Below are positions 32,617 to 40,979 of a DNA stretch of 42,407 nt, one piece after another. The stretch comes from Myxococcales bacterium (lineage in GTDB: Bacteria > Myxococcota_A > Polyangia > Palsa-1104 > JAEUJZ01). The stretch is from positions 1 through 42,407 of the forward strand of contig JAEUJZ010000163.1 of NCBI GenBank assembly GCA_016794505.1. The letters are read 5' to 3'. Positions within the stretch are counted from its first letter, which is position 1. Each line of letters begins with the position of its first letter. The translations under genes and the position numbers were made by a program. The notes under the pieces are model-generated. The model was not told the DNA's origin, ran no database searches, and saw only the letters and a list, made by a program, of their open reading frames with translations.

Positions 32617-33528
32617 CTAGCCCGCCGCCGAGAGAACAGCCTCCCCCAGGTCTGAAAGGAGCCGCTGCGGGTTCTCGTAGAGGTGGGCTCCCTCCCTTTT
32701 TACGCGCTCACGCTCTTCGGGGCTCATGTCGCGGACGATGGCACCGCCGATCCAGAATTCGGAGCCAGGCAGATCCTCTTTATGAAGCCGGCTGAGCTCA
32801 GGAAAACGTCCTGCATCGTCGAAGCCGTAGGTATTTAGGCCCGCGACCAAGCTGGGGGTCAGCCGTAGCACGATACTGCGCGGTGCCATTTCGTAATAGG
32901 AACGCGCATGACCGCCCGCGACATTTGATAGCTCTGCGATGGCCTGCAGCAGCCCCTGCGCCCACTTCGGCGCGTCGGTGGCTTTGTCCTTGCCGCAATC
33001 AGAAAGCGACAGCGCAAACGGATATTGGAAGGCGGTGGTAGCGACCTCGCGATGTAGCAGGGCCGAGTTCGCTGAGTTCTTCCATGGGCTCGATCCGGCG
33101 TTCTGCGGCGACTGGTGGAACGTCGCATCGTGCTGATAGGACGTCAACGCCACGGCCATGTTCATGCGCAGGACGCTGTCACGCTTGGCGGGTCGGCCTT
33201 TCATCTGCTTGGCGACTTTGGGGTCAGCCACCATGTACCCAAATAGGAAGTCGTCGGCGTACTTGCTGGCATCGGGGAAGTCCTTGAATTCGACGGCAAG
33301 CTGATCTTCGCTGTGCAGGCGCGAGCGGTTGCAGGGAAACCCCTTTTTCGCCAGGATCTCGCGCAGCGCGTTGCGCATGGACTCAGGACTGATGACTGCG
33401 TACTCCGCGTCGTTTTTGTGGATGCGCTGGATGACGGTGCGGTTCTCTTCGCTTTCCCCGCGATAGTTCGAGCTGGGTGCAGGGTACGTTAGGATCGAGG
33501 CAAACAGGTTGAGCTTGGATGTGTTCAT
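32617..33528 (-). CDS. cas7: Cas7 (DevR family), Cascade backbone
   Basis: A 303-aa Cas7/DevR-family protein; several copies coat the crRNA spacer in type I Cascade. The start MNTSKLNLFASILTYPAPSS and the motif NYRGESEENRTVIQRIHKND are typical of this family, as are SPESMRNALREILAKKGFPC and KRDSVLRMNMAVALTSYQHD. The C-terminus runs LLSDLGEAVLSAAG. It lies 12 bp after cas8 and 4 bp before cas5, so the genes are co-transcribed. The M. xanthus homologue DevR affects fruiting-body development and its own operon; whether such a role exists here is not shown. Confidence 0.93.
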   Translation of the reverse strand: MNTSKLNLFASILTYPAPSSNYRGESEENRTVIQRIHKNDAEYAVISPESMRNALREILAKKGFPCNRSRLHSEDQLAVEFKDFPDASKYADDFLFGYMVADPKVAKQMKGRPAKRDSVLRMNMAVALTSYQHDATFHQSPQNAGSSPWKNSANSALLHREVATTAFQYPFALSLSDCGKDKATDAPKWAQGLLQAIAELSNVAGGHARSYYEMAPRSIVLRLTPSLVAGLNTYGFDDAGRFPELSRLHKEDLPGSEFWIGGAIVRDMSPEERERVKREGAHLYENPQRLLSDLGEAVLSAAG

Positions 33529-33540
33529 CGAAAGGCTCCG

Positions 33541-35319
33541 TTAGGAATGGCTGTCTGCCGCAGGGCGGCTTTCGGATTTCTTATCGAGGCTGGTATAGGC
33601 CGCAGCAGACAGCGCCAGCAGCGTCAGGATGCGCAGCTCGGCTTGGCTGTCCTTATCGCGTAGCGCGCGGCCGATGCGCTGAAAGTTCGCTTCCGAGATG
33701 GCCTGCGGCACCGAGCAGAGCGAGCCGCAAAAGTACTCGACAAAGTCAGTCCCGGTTCGTCCGCGAACCGCCAGGAACGCCTCACTCGCGACCTTCTCCT
33801 GCTTTTCTGCGTAGGCATCACGGGCCCGCCGGTCTTCCGGTGTCATGCTCTCGGGGTTGCGAAATGAATCCTTCCAATCTAGGCCGTGCTTGGACTTGAC
33901 CTTGCGGCGGACATAGGAACGAGCCAGACGGTAGACTGCCACTGATAGTTCATCCTGAGCTTCCCGGGACGGCGAGCCAGAAGCCGCTTCGTGCTCTTGT
34001 TCGTTCATCTCTTTCCTCAGCTGTTCAAAGTGTGAAAAGGCATCGCGCCGAAAGCGGGCCGAGCCGAAGAACTGCGACTTATAGGGTAGGGTTGCAGCAA
34101 GGCCATCGAAGCCGAAATACCACGGACGGTTCTTGATGAGATTCAGCAAGCGCTGCCGTCTGAAGACCACATCCCAGCAGGCCCGCTTGATCTGCTCGTA
34201 CTCGCGTAGCTGGCCGAAGGTGGGATCGAGCCGATCACTGCTCAACAGGCGGACATTGTTGCCCTCCTTGTTCATGTGCAGGACTTCGATCCCCAAGATG
34301 GCGGGACGCGTTCCTTTTTCTCCCTCCAGTGTCGCGATCGACTTATGTAGGCGGTCGGCCAGATCCAGGGCGCTTTCGACGGCCAGGTCGATTACAGTCC
34401 CTTGCGGGCGATACGCGACCTTGTCCGGCAGTCGGTCGTGCATCATCTTTTCCCAGGCGCGCAGGAAGCGCTGCAAGTCCGCTACATCGGGAATGGCGAT
34501 GGCATAGCCGACAAACTCCCGTTCCCCTTTCTGGGCATCCAAGACATAGGGGCAATAGATCTGGGCGATCAGTGGCCAGAAGTGCAGAAGAAGCTGATAG
34601 CGCGCTCGATCGCGGAAGGAGACGTTCTCGGCAGTGCAGGCCTGTGCGCCGAGGTACAGCGTGCTCGACAGGTCGAGGGCATGGGTCGGCGGACGCAGCA
34701 GGCTGTCAAAGACATCCTCTGCATCCTGACTTGTTTCGCCGGCTGCCCGCTCCTCATAGGGGGCACGGGTGGCAGGCACACCCCGCAGGATGCTCCACAG
34801 CATGTCGCGCCAGAGTTTGACCCACAGGCTGTCTTCCGATTTCTGGGGGTCTAGATCAATCAGAAATCGGACTCGCGGAATGACCGTGGGATAGAAGTAC
34901 AGCGTCTCGGACTTTGTCTTGGTCTTGCCGGCTTTGTCCGTCTCTGTCTTCTCGCGGGTCTCGGTCTTGACGGGAGCGATGAGGTCGCCCTTCTTGTCCT
35001 TGCGCTGCTGTCGTTCAGGCTTTAGCTCTGCGCTGGCGGCGTAGAGCTCGTCGAACAGGCCGCGCAGACCTTCGCGATCGAACAGAAGCGTGGCGCGACT
35101 TCGCTCGCGCGACACGACCTGGCATACCCCGCGCACGCTGCCCTGCTGTCGCAGCCACTCGATCAGCCACAGCAACCCGGCGAGGCCCGCGCGATGCTGT
35201 GCAGAAGGAAGCTCGGCCAGTGTGTACGAAAGCTCGACTCGCTCTGCGCCATCAGAAGCAGCCTGGGTCTTCCCCTTGCGGCGCGGGCTGGCGGTCGTCG
35301 GCATGGGGGTGGCTGTCAT
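33541..35319 (-). CDS. cas8: Cas8 large subunit (Cmx8/DevT type)
   Basis: A 592-aa protein in the position of the type I large subunit, which recognises the PAM and recruits Cas3. The N-terminus (VELSYTLAELPSAQHRAGLA, GLLWLIEWLRQQG) matches the Cmx8/DevT pattern as I know it. An internal Lys/Glu-rich insertion (about 100-140) resembles a flexible loop. The C-terminal third has SYVRRKVKSKHGLDW and AELRILTLLALSAAAYTSL helices, possibly an embedded small-subunit function, because no separate cas11 gene is present. The start overlaps the cas3 stop as ATGA. Subtype is assigned mainly from this protein and its neighbours. Confidence 0.88.
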   Translation of the reverse strand: MTATPMPTTASPRRKGKTQAASDGAERVELSYTLAELPSAQHRAGLAGLLWLIEWLRQQGSVRGVCQVVSRERSRATLLFDREGLRGLFDELYAASAELKPERQQRKDKKGDLIAPVKTETREKTETDKAGKTKTKSETLYFYPTVIPRVRFLIDLDPQKSEDSLWVKLWRDMLWSILRGVPATRAPYEERAAGETSQDAEDVFDSLLRPPTHALDLSSTLYLGAQACTAENVSFRDRARYQLLLHFWPLIAQIYCPYVLDAQKGEREFVGYAIAIPDVADLQRFLRAWEKMMHDRLPDKVAYRPQGTVIDLAVESALDLADRLHKSIATLEGEKGTRPAILGIEVLHMNKEGNNVRLLSSDRLDPTFGQLREYEQIKRACWDVVFRRQRLLNLIKNRPWYFGFDGLAATLPYKSQFFGSARFRRDAFSHFEQLRKEMNEQEHEAASGSPSREAQDELSVAVYRLARSYVRRKVKSKHGLDWKDSFRNPESMTPEDRRARDAYAEKQEKVASEAFLAVRGRTGTDFVEYFCGSLCSVPQAISEANFQRIGRALRDKDSQAELRILTLLALSAAAYTSLDKKSESRPAADSHS

Positions 35320-37673
35320 GGAGACCTCGCAGTCAGAAAGCCCAAGGTCGGGCTGTAGTACGTGCCATCGGCAACGCCGATGTGTCGGGGCAGAAAGTCG
35401 GGGCGCGCATCGGGCGTCAGCAAGCCGGGGCTGCTGCGCGGCACAGGAACCAGCAGCGGATCCAGAGGCGCCCGCTGCGCATCGCGGCGCCTTGCTTCGT
35501 CCAAGTCATCACTCAGGATGCAGGACATCGTGAAGTCGTCGCCGTCGCGGAACTGGCCTGGAACAGCGAAGTATCCTCCGCTTAGGAAACGAGCACTGCC
35601 CTGGGACAGGCTGCCTTCAGCCGGGCTGTGAAAAAGGAGCTTGTCGGCAAGCTCGCGCTGGCTGATGTCTTCGCCGGACAGCGAAGCCAAAAAGGAATGG
35701 GCAGCCTGAAGCTCGGCGTCGCGATACGGCAAGGCGTGATCAGGCTTGTAGGTATGCAAGGTGGCCCGAAAGTCTGGGCCGCGCTTGCCGTGACGGTTGG
35801 CGCGACCGAAGCGCTGCACCAGCGCGCTGATCGGTGCCCACTCGGTGATCAGGACATCGGCATCCAGATCGAGCGACATCTCGCAGACCTGGGTGGTGAC
35901 GGCCATGGCACGCAGGGTGCCGCCCCCAGAAAACGCAAATGCCGCGACGGTTGCATCGTGTCGTTCGCGTCGATCGCACAAGCGAAAGCGGCTGTGGTAG
36001 CAGAGCACAGACGTTCCGAAAAGAGTCCGAAGCTGCTGGGCGATGTCCTGGCAGCGATGGACTTGATTCACCACCCACAGCACACGCCGGCCGTCTTGGT
36101 ATGCTTGCCGCGCCGCATCCAGCGCAGCCTGGGAATCAGAAAGCGGAATGTGGCGGTATCGCGGCTGGGATTCCTGCACGCGCAGAGTCTGGGTAGCTTG
36201 GCTACTTTCATCGCGTGGGAACTTCACCAGACCGACCGATTCCGTCAGATCCTTTGTTCGGGTTGGCGACAGCGTCGCGGTCATGCACAGCACCGGAACG
36301 TCGAGTTCCTTTAGGAACGAGCACATCAGGTGAAACATGTGCGGGTCGTAGCTGTGTACTTCGTCCAGAATGACAACGCTGTCGGCGAGCACCGGGACCA
36401 AGCAGAGCGCTTTGTAGTGATTTTCGAGAAAAGCCAGGAACTGATCCACGGTGCTGCTAAAGAAGCGACGCGACCACAGGCCCAGCGCGAACAGTCGACC
36501 ATCGGTCTCGAAGTTCTTGTCGCGCGTCGACTCTGTCGGGTTCCTGCGAATCTCATCCAGCTCATAGGCGGCCGTCCCGCTGAGCAGCGTGGCCTCTGTC
36601 TCTGGCGCCCACGAGACATAGTCGCGAAAACCCTCTGTCGCGGTGCCGCGCGTCGGGTACAGAAAAAGGACTCTGCCGAAAGCGCGCGTCTGCGCCTGCG
36701 CCCGCGCCCAGTTCCAGGCGGCCAAGGTCTTGCCGGTACCGCAGCCAGAAAGCAGAAGGACTCGCGCGCCCTGCTCGGCGACTTCGCACTGAAACGGCTG
36801 AAGCTCGGCCGGGCGCTGACTCCTTTTTCGGATGAAGTCGAGGCGCGGACGGATGATCTTGTCGTAAAGCTCGTCGCCTGTGATCGCAGGCTGTGCGCAA
36901 ATCGATGTGATCCAGTGCTGAATCGGATGGCCCGTGCGCACCAAGCCCGATGCGGCGGCATCGGCGGCAATGACGCCCGCTTTCACGGCGGCCAGCAGCG
37001 CACGGCGGCGCATGGACACTGCATCTGATTCAGCCGACTTCAGGATGTCGTCTTCCAGATCGTTGGCTGCGTCCATCCCGGCCTGCAGCGCGTGCAGCCA
37101 CTGCGCATCGTTTGCTCGATAGGCGGCGATGTGAAGGGCGGGCGGCGGGGGAAGCTTGGCCAGCGTAGCCAAGCGTTCCAAGATTCCCTGCACCTGCGGA
37201 TGTGACAAGTGCAGGCGCACGCTCTGCCCGAGCCCCTGCGTCTGACCCCATTGATAATCGCCCGAGCGGTCAGACTTCAGGTGGTGCGTCAGGACCGCGG
37301 CGGTCACGACATCCCAGTCCACTGCGGCCTGCTGCTGCAGCCACGAGCGAATCACCGGCAGGTGCAAGATCAGCGCGCTGAGGTGTTCGTGGCGCAGAAG
37401 CTGGGTCTTGCCGCTGCCGTTGACTGCGGCAATGAAGTCTTCGTTGGCTTTACCCAGGTCGTGCAGCAGCGACGCGAGGCAGACGTGCCAAAGAAAGCGC
37501 TCGTGGTCGGCATCGGCGACGCGGAAGAAGCGGCGGAAGTTCACTCCAAAGCGGTGCCCGGCGGAAAACAGCAGGTGAGCGGCGTCCTCGGTGTCCTGTA
37601 GGTGTTGCTGCAGGCTCAAGGCCTGCGCCTCACCGGGGCGCTTGGACTTTGCCGGAAGCTCGATCGGCTGCAT
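35316..37673 (-). CDS. cas3: Cas3 HD nuclease-helicase
   Basis: A 785-aa protein that unwinds and degrades the non-target strand after Cascade binding. The N-terminal HD nuclease has SLLHDLGKANEDF (HD at 71-72), RHEHLSA (94-96) and LTHHLK (129-130). The helicase has Walker A GCGTGKT (309-315), DEVH (436-439), the TAT motif MTATLSPT (463-470) and a C-terminal motif VI region (SALVQRFGRANRHGKRG). All catalytic motifs are intact, so interference should be functional. It lies 2 bp after cas6 and overlaps cas8 by 4 nt. The overlap leaves no room for an extra gene between cas3 and cas8. Confidence 0.96.
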   Translation of the reverse strand: MQPIELPAKSKRPGEAQALSLQQHLQDTEDAAHLLFSAGHRFGVNFRRFFRVADADHERFLWHVCLASLLHDLGKANEDFIAAVNGSGKTQLLRHEHLSALILHLPVIRSWLQQQAAVDWDVVTAAVLTHHLKSDRSGDYQWGQTQGLGQSVRLHLSHPQVQGILERLATLAKLPPPPALHIAAYRANDAQWLHALQAGMDAANDLEDDILKSAESDAVSMRRRALLAAVKAGVIAADAAASGLVRTGHPIQHWITSICAQPAITGDELYDKIIRPRLDFIRKRSQRPAELQPFQCEVAEQGARVLLLSGCGTGKTLAAWNWARAQAQTRAFGRVLFLYPTRGTATEGFRDYVSWAPETEATLLSGTAAYELDEIRRNPTESTRDKNFETDGRLFALGLWSRRFFSSTVDQFLAFLENHYKALCLVPVLADSVVILDEVHSYDPHMFHLMCSFLKELDVPVLCMTATLSPTRTKDLTESVGLVKFPRDESSQATQTLRVQESQPRYRHIPLSDSQAALDAARQAYQDGRRVLWVVNQVHRCQDIAQQLRTLFGTSVLCYHSRFRLCDRRERHDATVAAFAFSGGGTLRAMAVTTQVCEMSLDLDADVLITEWAPISALVQRFGRANRHGKRGPDFRATLHTYKPDHALPYRDAELQAAHSFLASLSGEDISQRELADKLLFHSPAEGSLSQGSARFLSGGYFAVPGQFRDGDDFTMSCILSDDLDEARRRDAQRAPLDPLLVPVPRSSPGLLTPDARPDFLPRHIGVADGTYYSPTLGFLTARSP

Positions 37674-37675
37674 GG

Positions 37676-38362
37676 CTAGGCCCCTTTGCGCGCGGCATCC
37701 AGGGACGGGCGCAGCGGTCCAAACACCCCACAGCCCATGGCTCGCTTGCCGCCGAGTCCATGGGCCTGCACGCGCAGCGAGTCCTCGTTCGAGAGCCCAT
37801 GCAGCCGCACAGCAAAGCCCAGCACGCGACGCCCCTGCACCGTGATCTCGCGGCGACCGCCTAGCTCGATTTCGGCCTGCACACCCAGGCGCTGAAGCTG
37901 ACGCACAAGCTCAGCCCGATACGCCTGCGCCATCGCCGCTTTGTCAAGGGTGCCGTCGGCCCCGCGGGGCGCTTGCGTCAGGCGAACCACCACCTGCCGA
38001 GCCAGAAGTTCTGCCGCGGGCCGCAGCGCGAACAAATTCGGAGTCCCGACATGCAGGCTGTGTGGACCCAGCATCAGGCTCTGCCCGGAAAGCGGCAGCA
38101 GCCGCGCCAGATCTTTGCCATGCACCCGAAGCGTCAGGAACGGTCGCGGCGGCAGCATCAACACGCCGTCCGCCCGCCGCCCCGGCAGCGGATGAATCGC
38201 TAGCCATCGCCCCTCATGCGCCTCGGGAATCAATCGACAGATCGCACTATAAAGCGCATATCCATGATCCGAAGGCGCCAATCGCCCCCGCAGCGGAAAC
38301 GATACATCGACGAATGCGTGCGCATCAACAGATGAAAGGGCCTCAGAATTCGTGTTTGGCAT
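37676..38362 (-). CDS. cas6: Cas6 (Cmx6 type) crRNA-processing endonuclease
   Basis: A 228-aa protein and the first gene of the leftward operon. It has the Cas6 layout: an N-terminal ferredoxin-like part (FVDVSFPLRGRLAPSDHGYA, YSAICRLIPEAHEG), GRRADGVLMLPPRPFLTLRV, and a C-terminal Gly-rich loop GLGGKRAMGCGVFGPL that binds the repeat. A His in the first third (for example DHGY or IHPLP) is a candidate catalytic residue. It should cut the repeat next to the hairpin at repeat nucleotides 14-31 and leave an 8-nt 5' handle. A candidate promoter and an 11-bp palindrome lie upstream (38410-38434). Confidence 0.9.
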   Translation of the reverse strand: MPNTNSEALSSVDAHAFVDVSFPLRGRLAPSDHGYALYSAICRLIPEAHEGRWLAIHPLPGRRADGVLMLPPRPFLTLRVHGKDLARLLPLSGQSLMLGPHSLHVGTPNLFALRPAAELLARQVVVRLTQAPRGADGTLDKAAMAQAYRAELVRQLQRLGVQAEIELGGRREITVQGRRVLGFAVRLHGLSNEDSLRVQAHGLGGKRAMGCGVFGPLRPSLDAARKGA

Positions 38363-38409
38363 GCGATCACCACAAAACGAAGGAACGCGTAAGCCCTAAC
38401 ACACGGGTC

Positions 38410-38434
38410 TGACAATGTCATCCCAGATATTTTA
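38410..38434 (-). promoter_or_regulatory. Palindrome and -10-like box upstream of cas6 operon
   Basis: TGACAATGTCA (38410-38420) is a perfect 11-bp palindrome with a single central base. On the minus strand a TAAAAT box (38434-38429) lies just upstream, so transcription would start at about the palindrome, the classic place for a repressor site. No clear -35 box is seen. Confidence 0.45.
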
Positions 38435-38613
38435 TTGAAAGGGCAAGCGAGCAGGCTGGATTCAAGAACCTCGACGGACGGCGTGTAAAGCGAGGGGGCA
38501 ACTAACGAAACAAGCCAGCGTCCGTGTGTTGGGCTGCTTGCTTTTCTTTAAGCTTGGCCCCTCGCAGGTAAGGCGTTCGCGCTGCACTCTGCTGTGTATC
38601 CAATATCGGTCAC

Positions 38614-38643
38614 TTGACCATCCTGGATGGGCTGATGGATAAA
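38614..38643 (+). promoter_or_regulatory. Candidate promoter for cas4-cas1/cas2
   Basis: TTGACC (38614-38619) and GATAAA (38638-38643) are 18 bp apart, with the ATG of cas4-cas1 at 38674 and GAGG 6 nt before it. The rest of the 311-bp divergent region (38363-38673) holds the cas6-facing palindrome and nothing else I can name. Confidence 0.5.
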
Positions 38644-38673
38644 GCAAGTTCCCCCTTTAAATTGAGGCTACAC

Positions 38674-40422
38674 ATGCACACTACGGATGAGTTTGTTTTG
38701 CAGTTAGTCAAGCACCCAGCCGCTCCCATGCAGCCCCAGTCTGATGCAGTCGCAAGCGCGGTATCGACGCAGACAGGGATGCCACCAGCGAGCCCCGGAC
38801 ATCGCCCGCCGCCCCTGCGAGTGATGTCCCTGCACGCGCTTTCGTACTGTGAGCGGCTCTTTTACCTGGAGGAGGTGGAGGAAATCCGCGTTGCGGATGC
38901 CGCAGTCTTCGAGGGCAGACAGGCCCATGAGGACCTCGATGAAGGCGCACTGACCTCGTTCACGCTGGAGTCTGAAGAACTGGGTCTGCGGGGACGCGTA
39001 GACGCGGTCCGTAAGCGCGACGGCACGCTGATTCCGATCGAAGTGAAAAAAGGACACGCAGCGCCCGGCGCAGGGCCCCTTGCAGCCTGGGAAAGTGATC
39101 GGGTTCAGGTGGGCGCGTATGCTTTGCTTTTGGAAGCCACGCAGGGGGCGACGATCGAGGAGGGGCGCGTGCGCTATCTCGCCGATCACAAGACGGTGCG
39201 TGTCCCCATCGATGCATCGCTGCGACAGAGCGTCCAGGACCACATCACTCGCGCGAATACGCTACGCGCGCAGGTTGTTCGTCCGCCGGTTACGAACAAC
39301 GAGCGGCTCTGCCCGCGCTGCTCGCTGGCCCCGGTCTGCCTGCCCGAAGAGGAGCGCACAGCGCAGGACGAGGAGCACACCGCGCTTCGTCTTTTTCCAG
39401 CCCACCAAGAGCGCATCGTCCTGCATGTGCTGGAGCATGGGGCTCAGGTGAGTCGACAGGGTGATTCGCTGCTGATCAAGATGCGCGACAGCGATCCGCA
39501 GGTGCATCCGGTTCGCCAAGTCGGCGCCGTGGTGGTGCATGGCTATGCCCAGATCTCAACCCAGGCTCTGCGCATGTGTAGCGAGCATGGAATTGGGGTG
39601 CAGTGGGTGGCTCCAAACGGCCAGGTCACCGGGGCGGTGCTGCCCGCGGCCAGCAGTCCGCAGCGTCACATTCGACAGTTTCGCGCGCTCGATCAGTCGG
39701 ACATCCGGCTGCGCTTAGCGCGGCTGCTGGTGACCGCCAAGGTGCAGGCGCAGCTTCAGTTCTTGCTGCGCAGCACTCGCGGCAGCCAGCGCTCGGCCGA
39801 GATCGAGGGGGTCATTGCCCGCATCCGCGAGTCGCTGCGGCATGTCGACGAGGTGAGTGGGGTGGAGGATCTGTTGGGCCGCGAAGGGGCCGCAGCCAGC
39901 GCGTACTTTGAAGGCCTGGCGCGGCTGCTGCGTGATGACTTGGATGTGCGGCTGCGCTTTGACAAGCGCTCGCGACGTCCGACAACAGATCGCTTCAACG
40001 GCCTGCTGAACTGGGGCTACGGAATGCTGTACCGGGAATGCGTGGCCACCTTGGTTGCGGTGGGTCTGCATCCGGGCTTGGGGTTCTATCATCAGCCGCG
40101 ATCCTCGGCTTCGCCGCTGGCTCTGGATCTGATGGAGCTGTTTCGCGTGCCTCTGGTCGACATGGCGGTCGTGGGCGCACTAAACCGTGGCACGTTCGAC
40201 GCCGACGCGGACTTTGAGGAACGGGGCCACCATGTCTGGTTGTCGCAGTCTGGCAAGGCCAAAGCGATTGAGCTGTTCGAGCGCCGCAAGCAAGAGACCT
40301 GGAAGCACAGCGTCGTCGGGTACTCGCTGAGCTACGGCCGCATGATCGAGCTAGAGGCGCGCTTGCTGGAAAAGGAATACTGCGGCGAAGGTCAGCTCTT
40401 TGCTCGCTTCCGGCTGCGTTAG
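38674..40422 (+). CDS. cas4-cas1: Cas4-Cas1 fusion, spacer-acquisition nuclease/integrase
   Basis: A 582-aa fusion. The Cas4 part (about 50-225) is a RecB-type exonuclease with GRVDAV (Asp110), IPIEVKKG (Glu123, Lys125) and four Cys (59 and 213, 216, 222 in CPRCSLAPVC) for an iron-sulfur cluster. The Cas1 part (about 240-582) has Glu404 (LLGREGAAASAYF), His473 (FYHQPRSSAS) and Asp485 (LALDLMELFR) of the integrase active site, plus QVTGAVLP and RHIRQFRALD. Cas4 trims prespacers and selects PAM/orientation; Cas1 with Cas2 inserts them. The ATG at 38674 is chosen because GAGG lies 6 nt upstream; an in-frame TTG at 38614 overlaps the promoter. The Cas4-Cas1 fusion also occurs in the M. xanthus dev locus. 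All motifs look active. Confidence 0.95.
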   Translation: MHTTDEFVLQLVKHPAAPMQPQSDAVASAVSTQTGMPPASPGHRPPPLRVMSLHALSYCERLFYLEEVEEIRVADAAVFEGRQAHEDLDEGALTSFTLESEELGLRGRVDAVRKRDGTLIPIEVKKGHAAPGAGPLAAWESDRVQVGAYALLLEATQGATIEEGRVRYLADHKTVRVPIDASLRQSVQDHITRANTLRAQVVRPPVTNNERLCPRCSLAPVCLPEEERTAQDEEHTALRLFPAHQERIVLHVLEHGAQVSRQGDSLLIKMRDSDPQVHPVRQVGAVVVHGYAQISTQALRMCSEHGIGVQWVAPNGQVTGAVLPAASSPQRHIRQFRALDQSDIRLRLARLLVTAKVQAQLQFLLRSTRGSQRSAEIEGVIARIRESLRHVDEVSGVEDLLGREGAAASAYFEGLARLLRDDLDVRLRFDKRSRRPTTDRFNGLLNWGYGMLYRECVATLVAVGLHPGLGFYHQPRSSASPLALDLMELFRVPLVDMAVVGALNRGTFDADADFEERGHHVWLSQSGKAKAIELFERRKQETWKHSVVGYSLSYGRMIELEARLLEKEYCGEGQLFARFRLR

Positions 40423-40432
40423 GAGGATCGTC

Positions 40433-40834
40433 ATGCACGAAACCAAGCGATGGCGACTGGTCTGCTACGACGTCCGCGATCCGAAGCGGTACCGCAAGAC
40501 GCACAAGCTACTAAAGGGATACGGCGAGCCCGTGCAGTTTTCGATCTTTCGCTGTCGGCTCGACGATCGCGGAGCCGCTGAGCTGCGCTTTGAGCTGGCC
40601 CGCGTCCTAAGCGAAGAGGACAGCTTGCTGATTCTGGATCTGTGTCCGCGCTGTGCGGGGCGCGTGATAAGTTGCAACCACAAAGCCGGTTGGGACCAGC
40701 CAGCTCCGACGTTCGCGCTGGCCCTGGGGCCGCAGACCAAGCCAGATCATCCACCAGCCGATCAAGCACCTGCGCGTGCCAAGGCCAGTACAGCAGACAT
40801 TCCCCCTGCCACCGACGGAGATCACGACCTTTGA
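40433..40834 (+). CDS. cas2: Cas2 with C-terminal extension
   Basis: A 133-aa protein. The ferredoxin-like core begins RWRLVCYDVRDPKRYRKTHK with the conserved Asp, then LLKGYGEPVQFSIFRCRLDD, and ends near SLLILDLCPRCAGRVIS. Cas2 dimers bridge Cas1 in the integration complex. The usual length is about 90-100, so roughly 40 extra residues follow (rich in Pro/Ala/Asp, PADQAPARAKASTADIPPAT), probably disordered. AGGAGG lies 6 nt before the ATG at 40433 and covers the cas4-cas1 stop region (10-bp spacing), so the two genes are co-transcribed. The array begins 145 bp after the stop. Confidence 0.93.
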   Translation: MHETKRWRLVCYDVRDPKRYRKTHKLLKGYGEPVQFSIFRCRLDDRGAAELRFELARVLSEEDSLLILDLCPRCAGRVISCNHKAGWDQPAPTFALALGPQTKPDHPPADQAPARAKASTADIPPATDGDHDL

Positions 40835-40979
40835 AAACCCAAGAGATGCATGAAAGGAGTTCCTCGACGAGGACTGCGTCGCTTGCCCACGTACTAAGGC
40901 GCTGCGCGGACAGCGCGTCACCGATCCATGATCGAAACGGATCGCTCCGTCGAGAAAACAATGCGACAAGCCGGGGGCC
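40835..40979 (+). promoter_or_regulatory. Putative CRISPR leader with three inverted repeats
   Basis: The 145 bp between cas2 and the first repeat hold three perfect short inverted repeats: TCCTCG/CGAGGA (40861-40873), GCGCTG/CAGCGC (40899-40916) and CGATCC/GGATCG (40922-40944). The last lies 35 bp before repeat 1. A leader is expected here if the array is read on the + strand, as the repeat hairpin suggests. No obvious promoter boxes were found. Confidence 0.55.

Noticed and set aside
35316..35319. A devI-like small gene between cas3 and cas8
   Set aside because: The two genes overlap by 4 nt, so no space exists.
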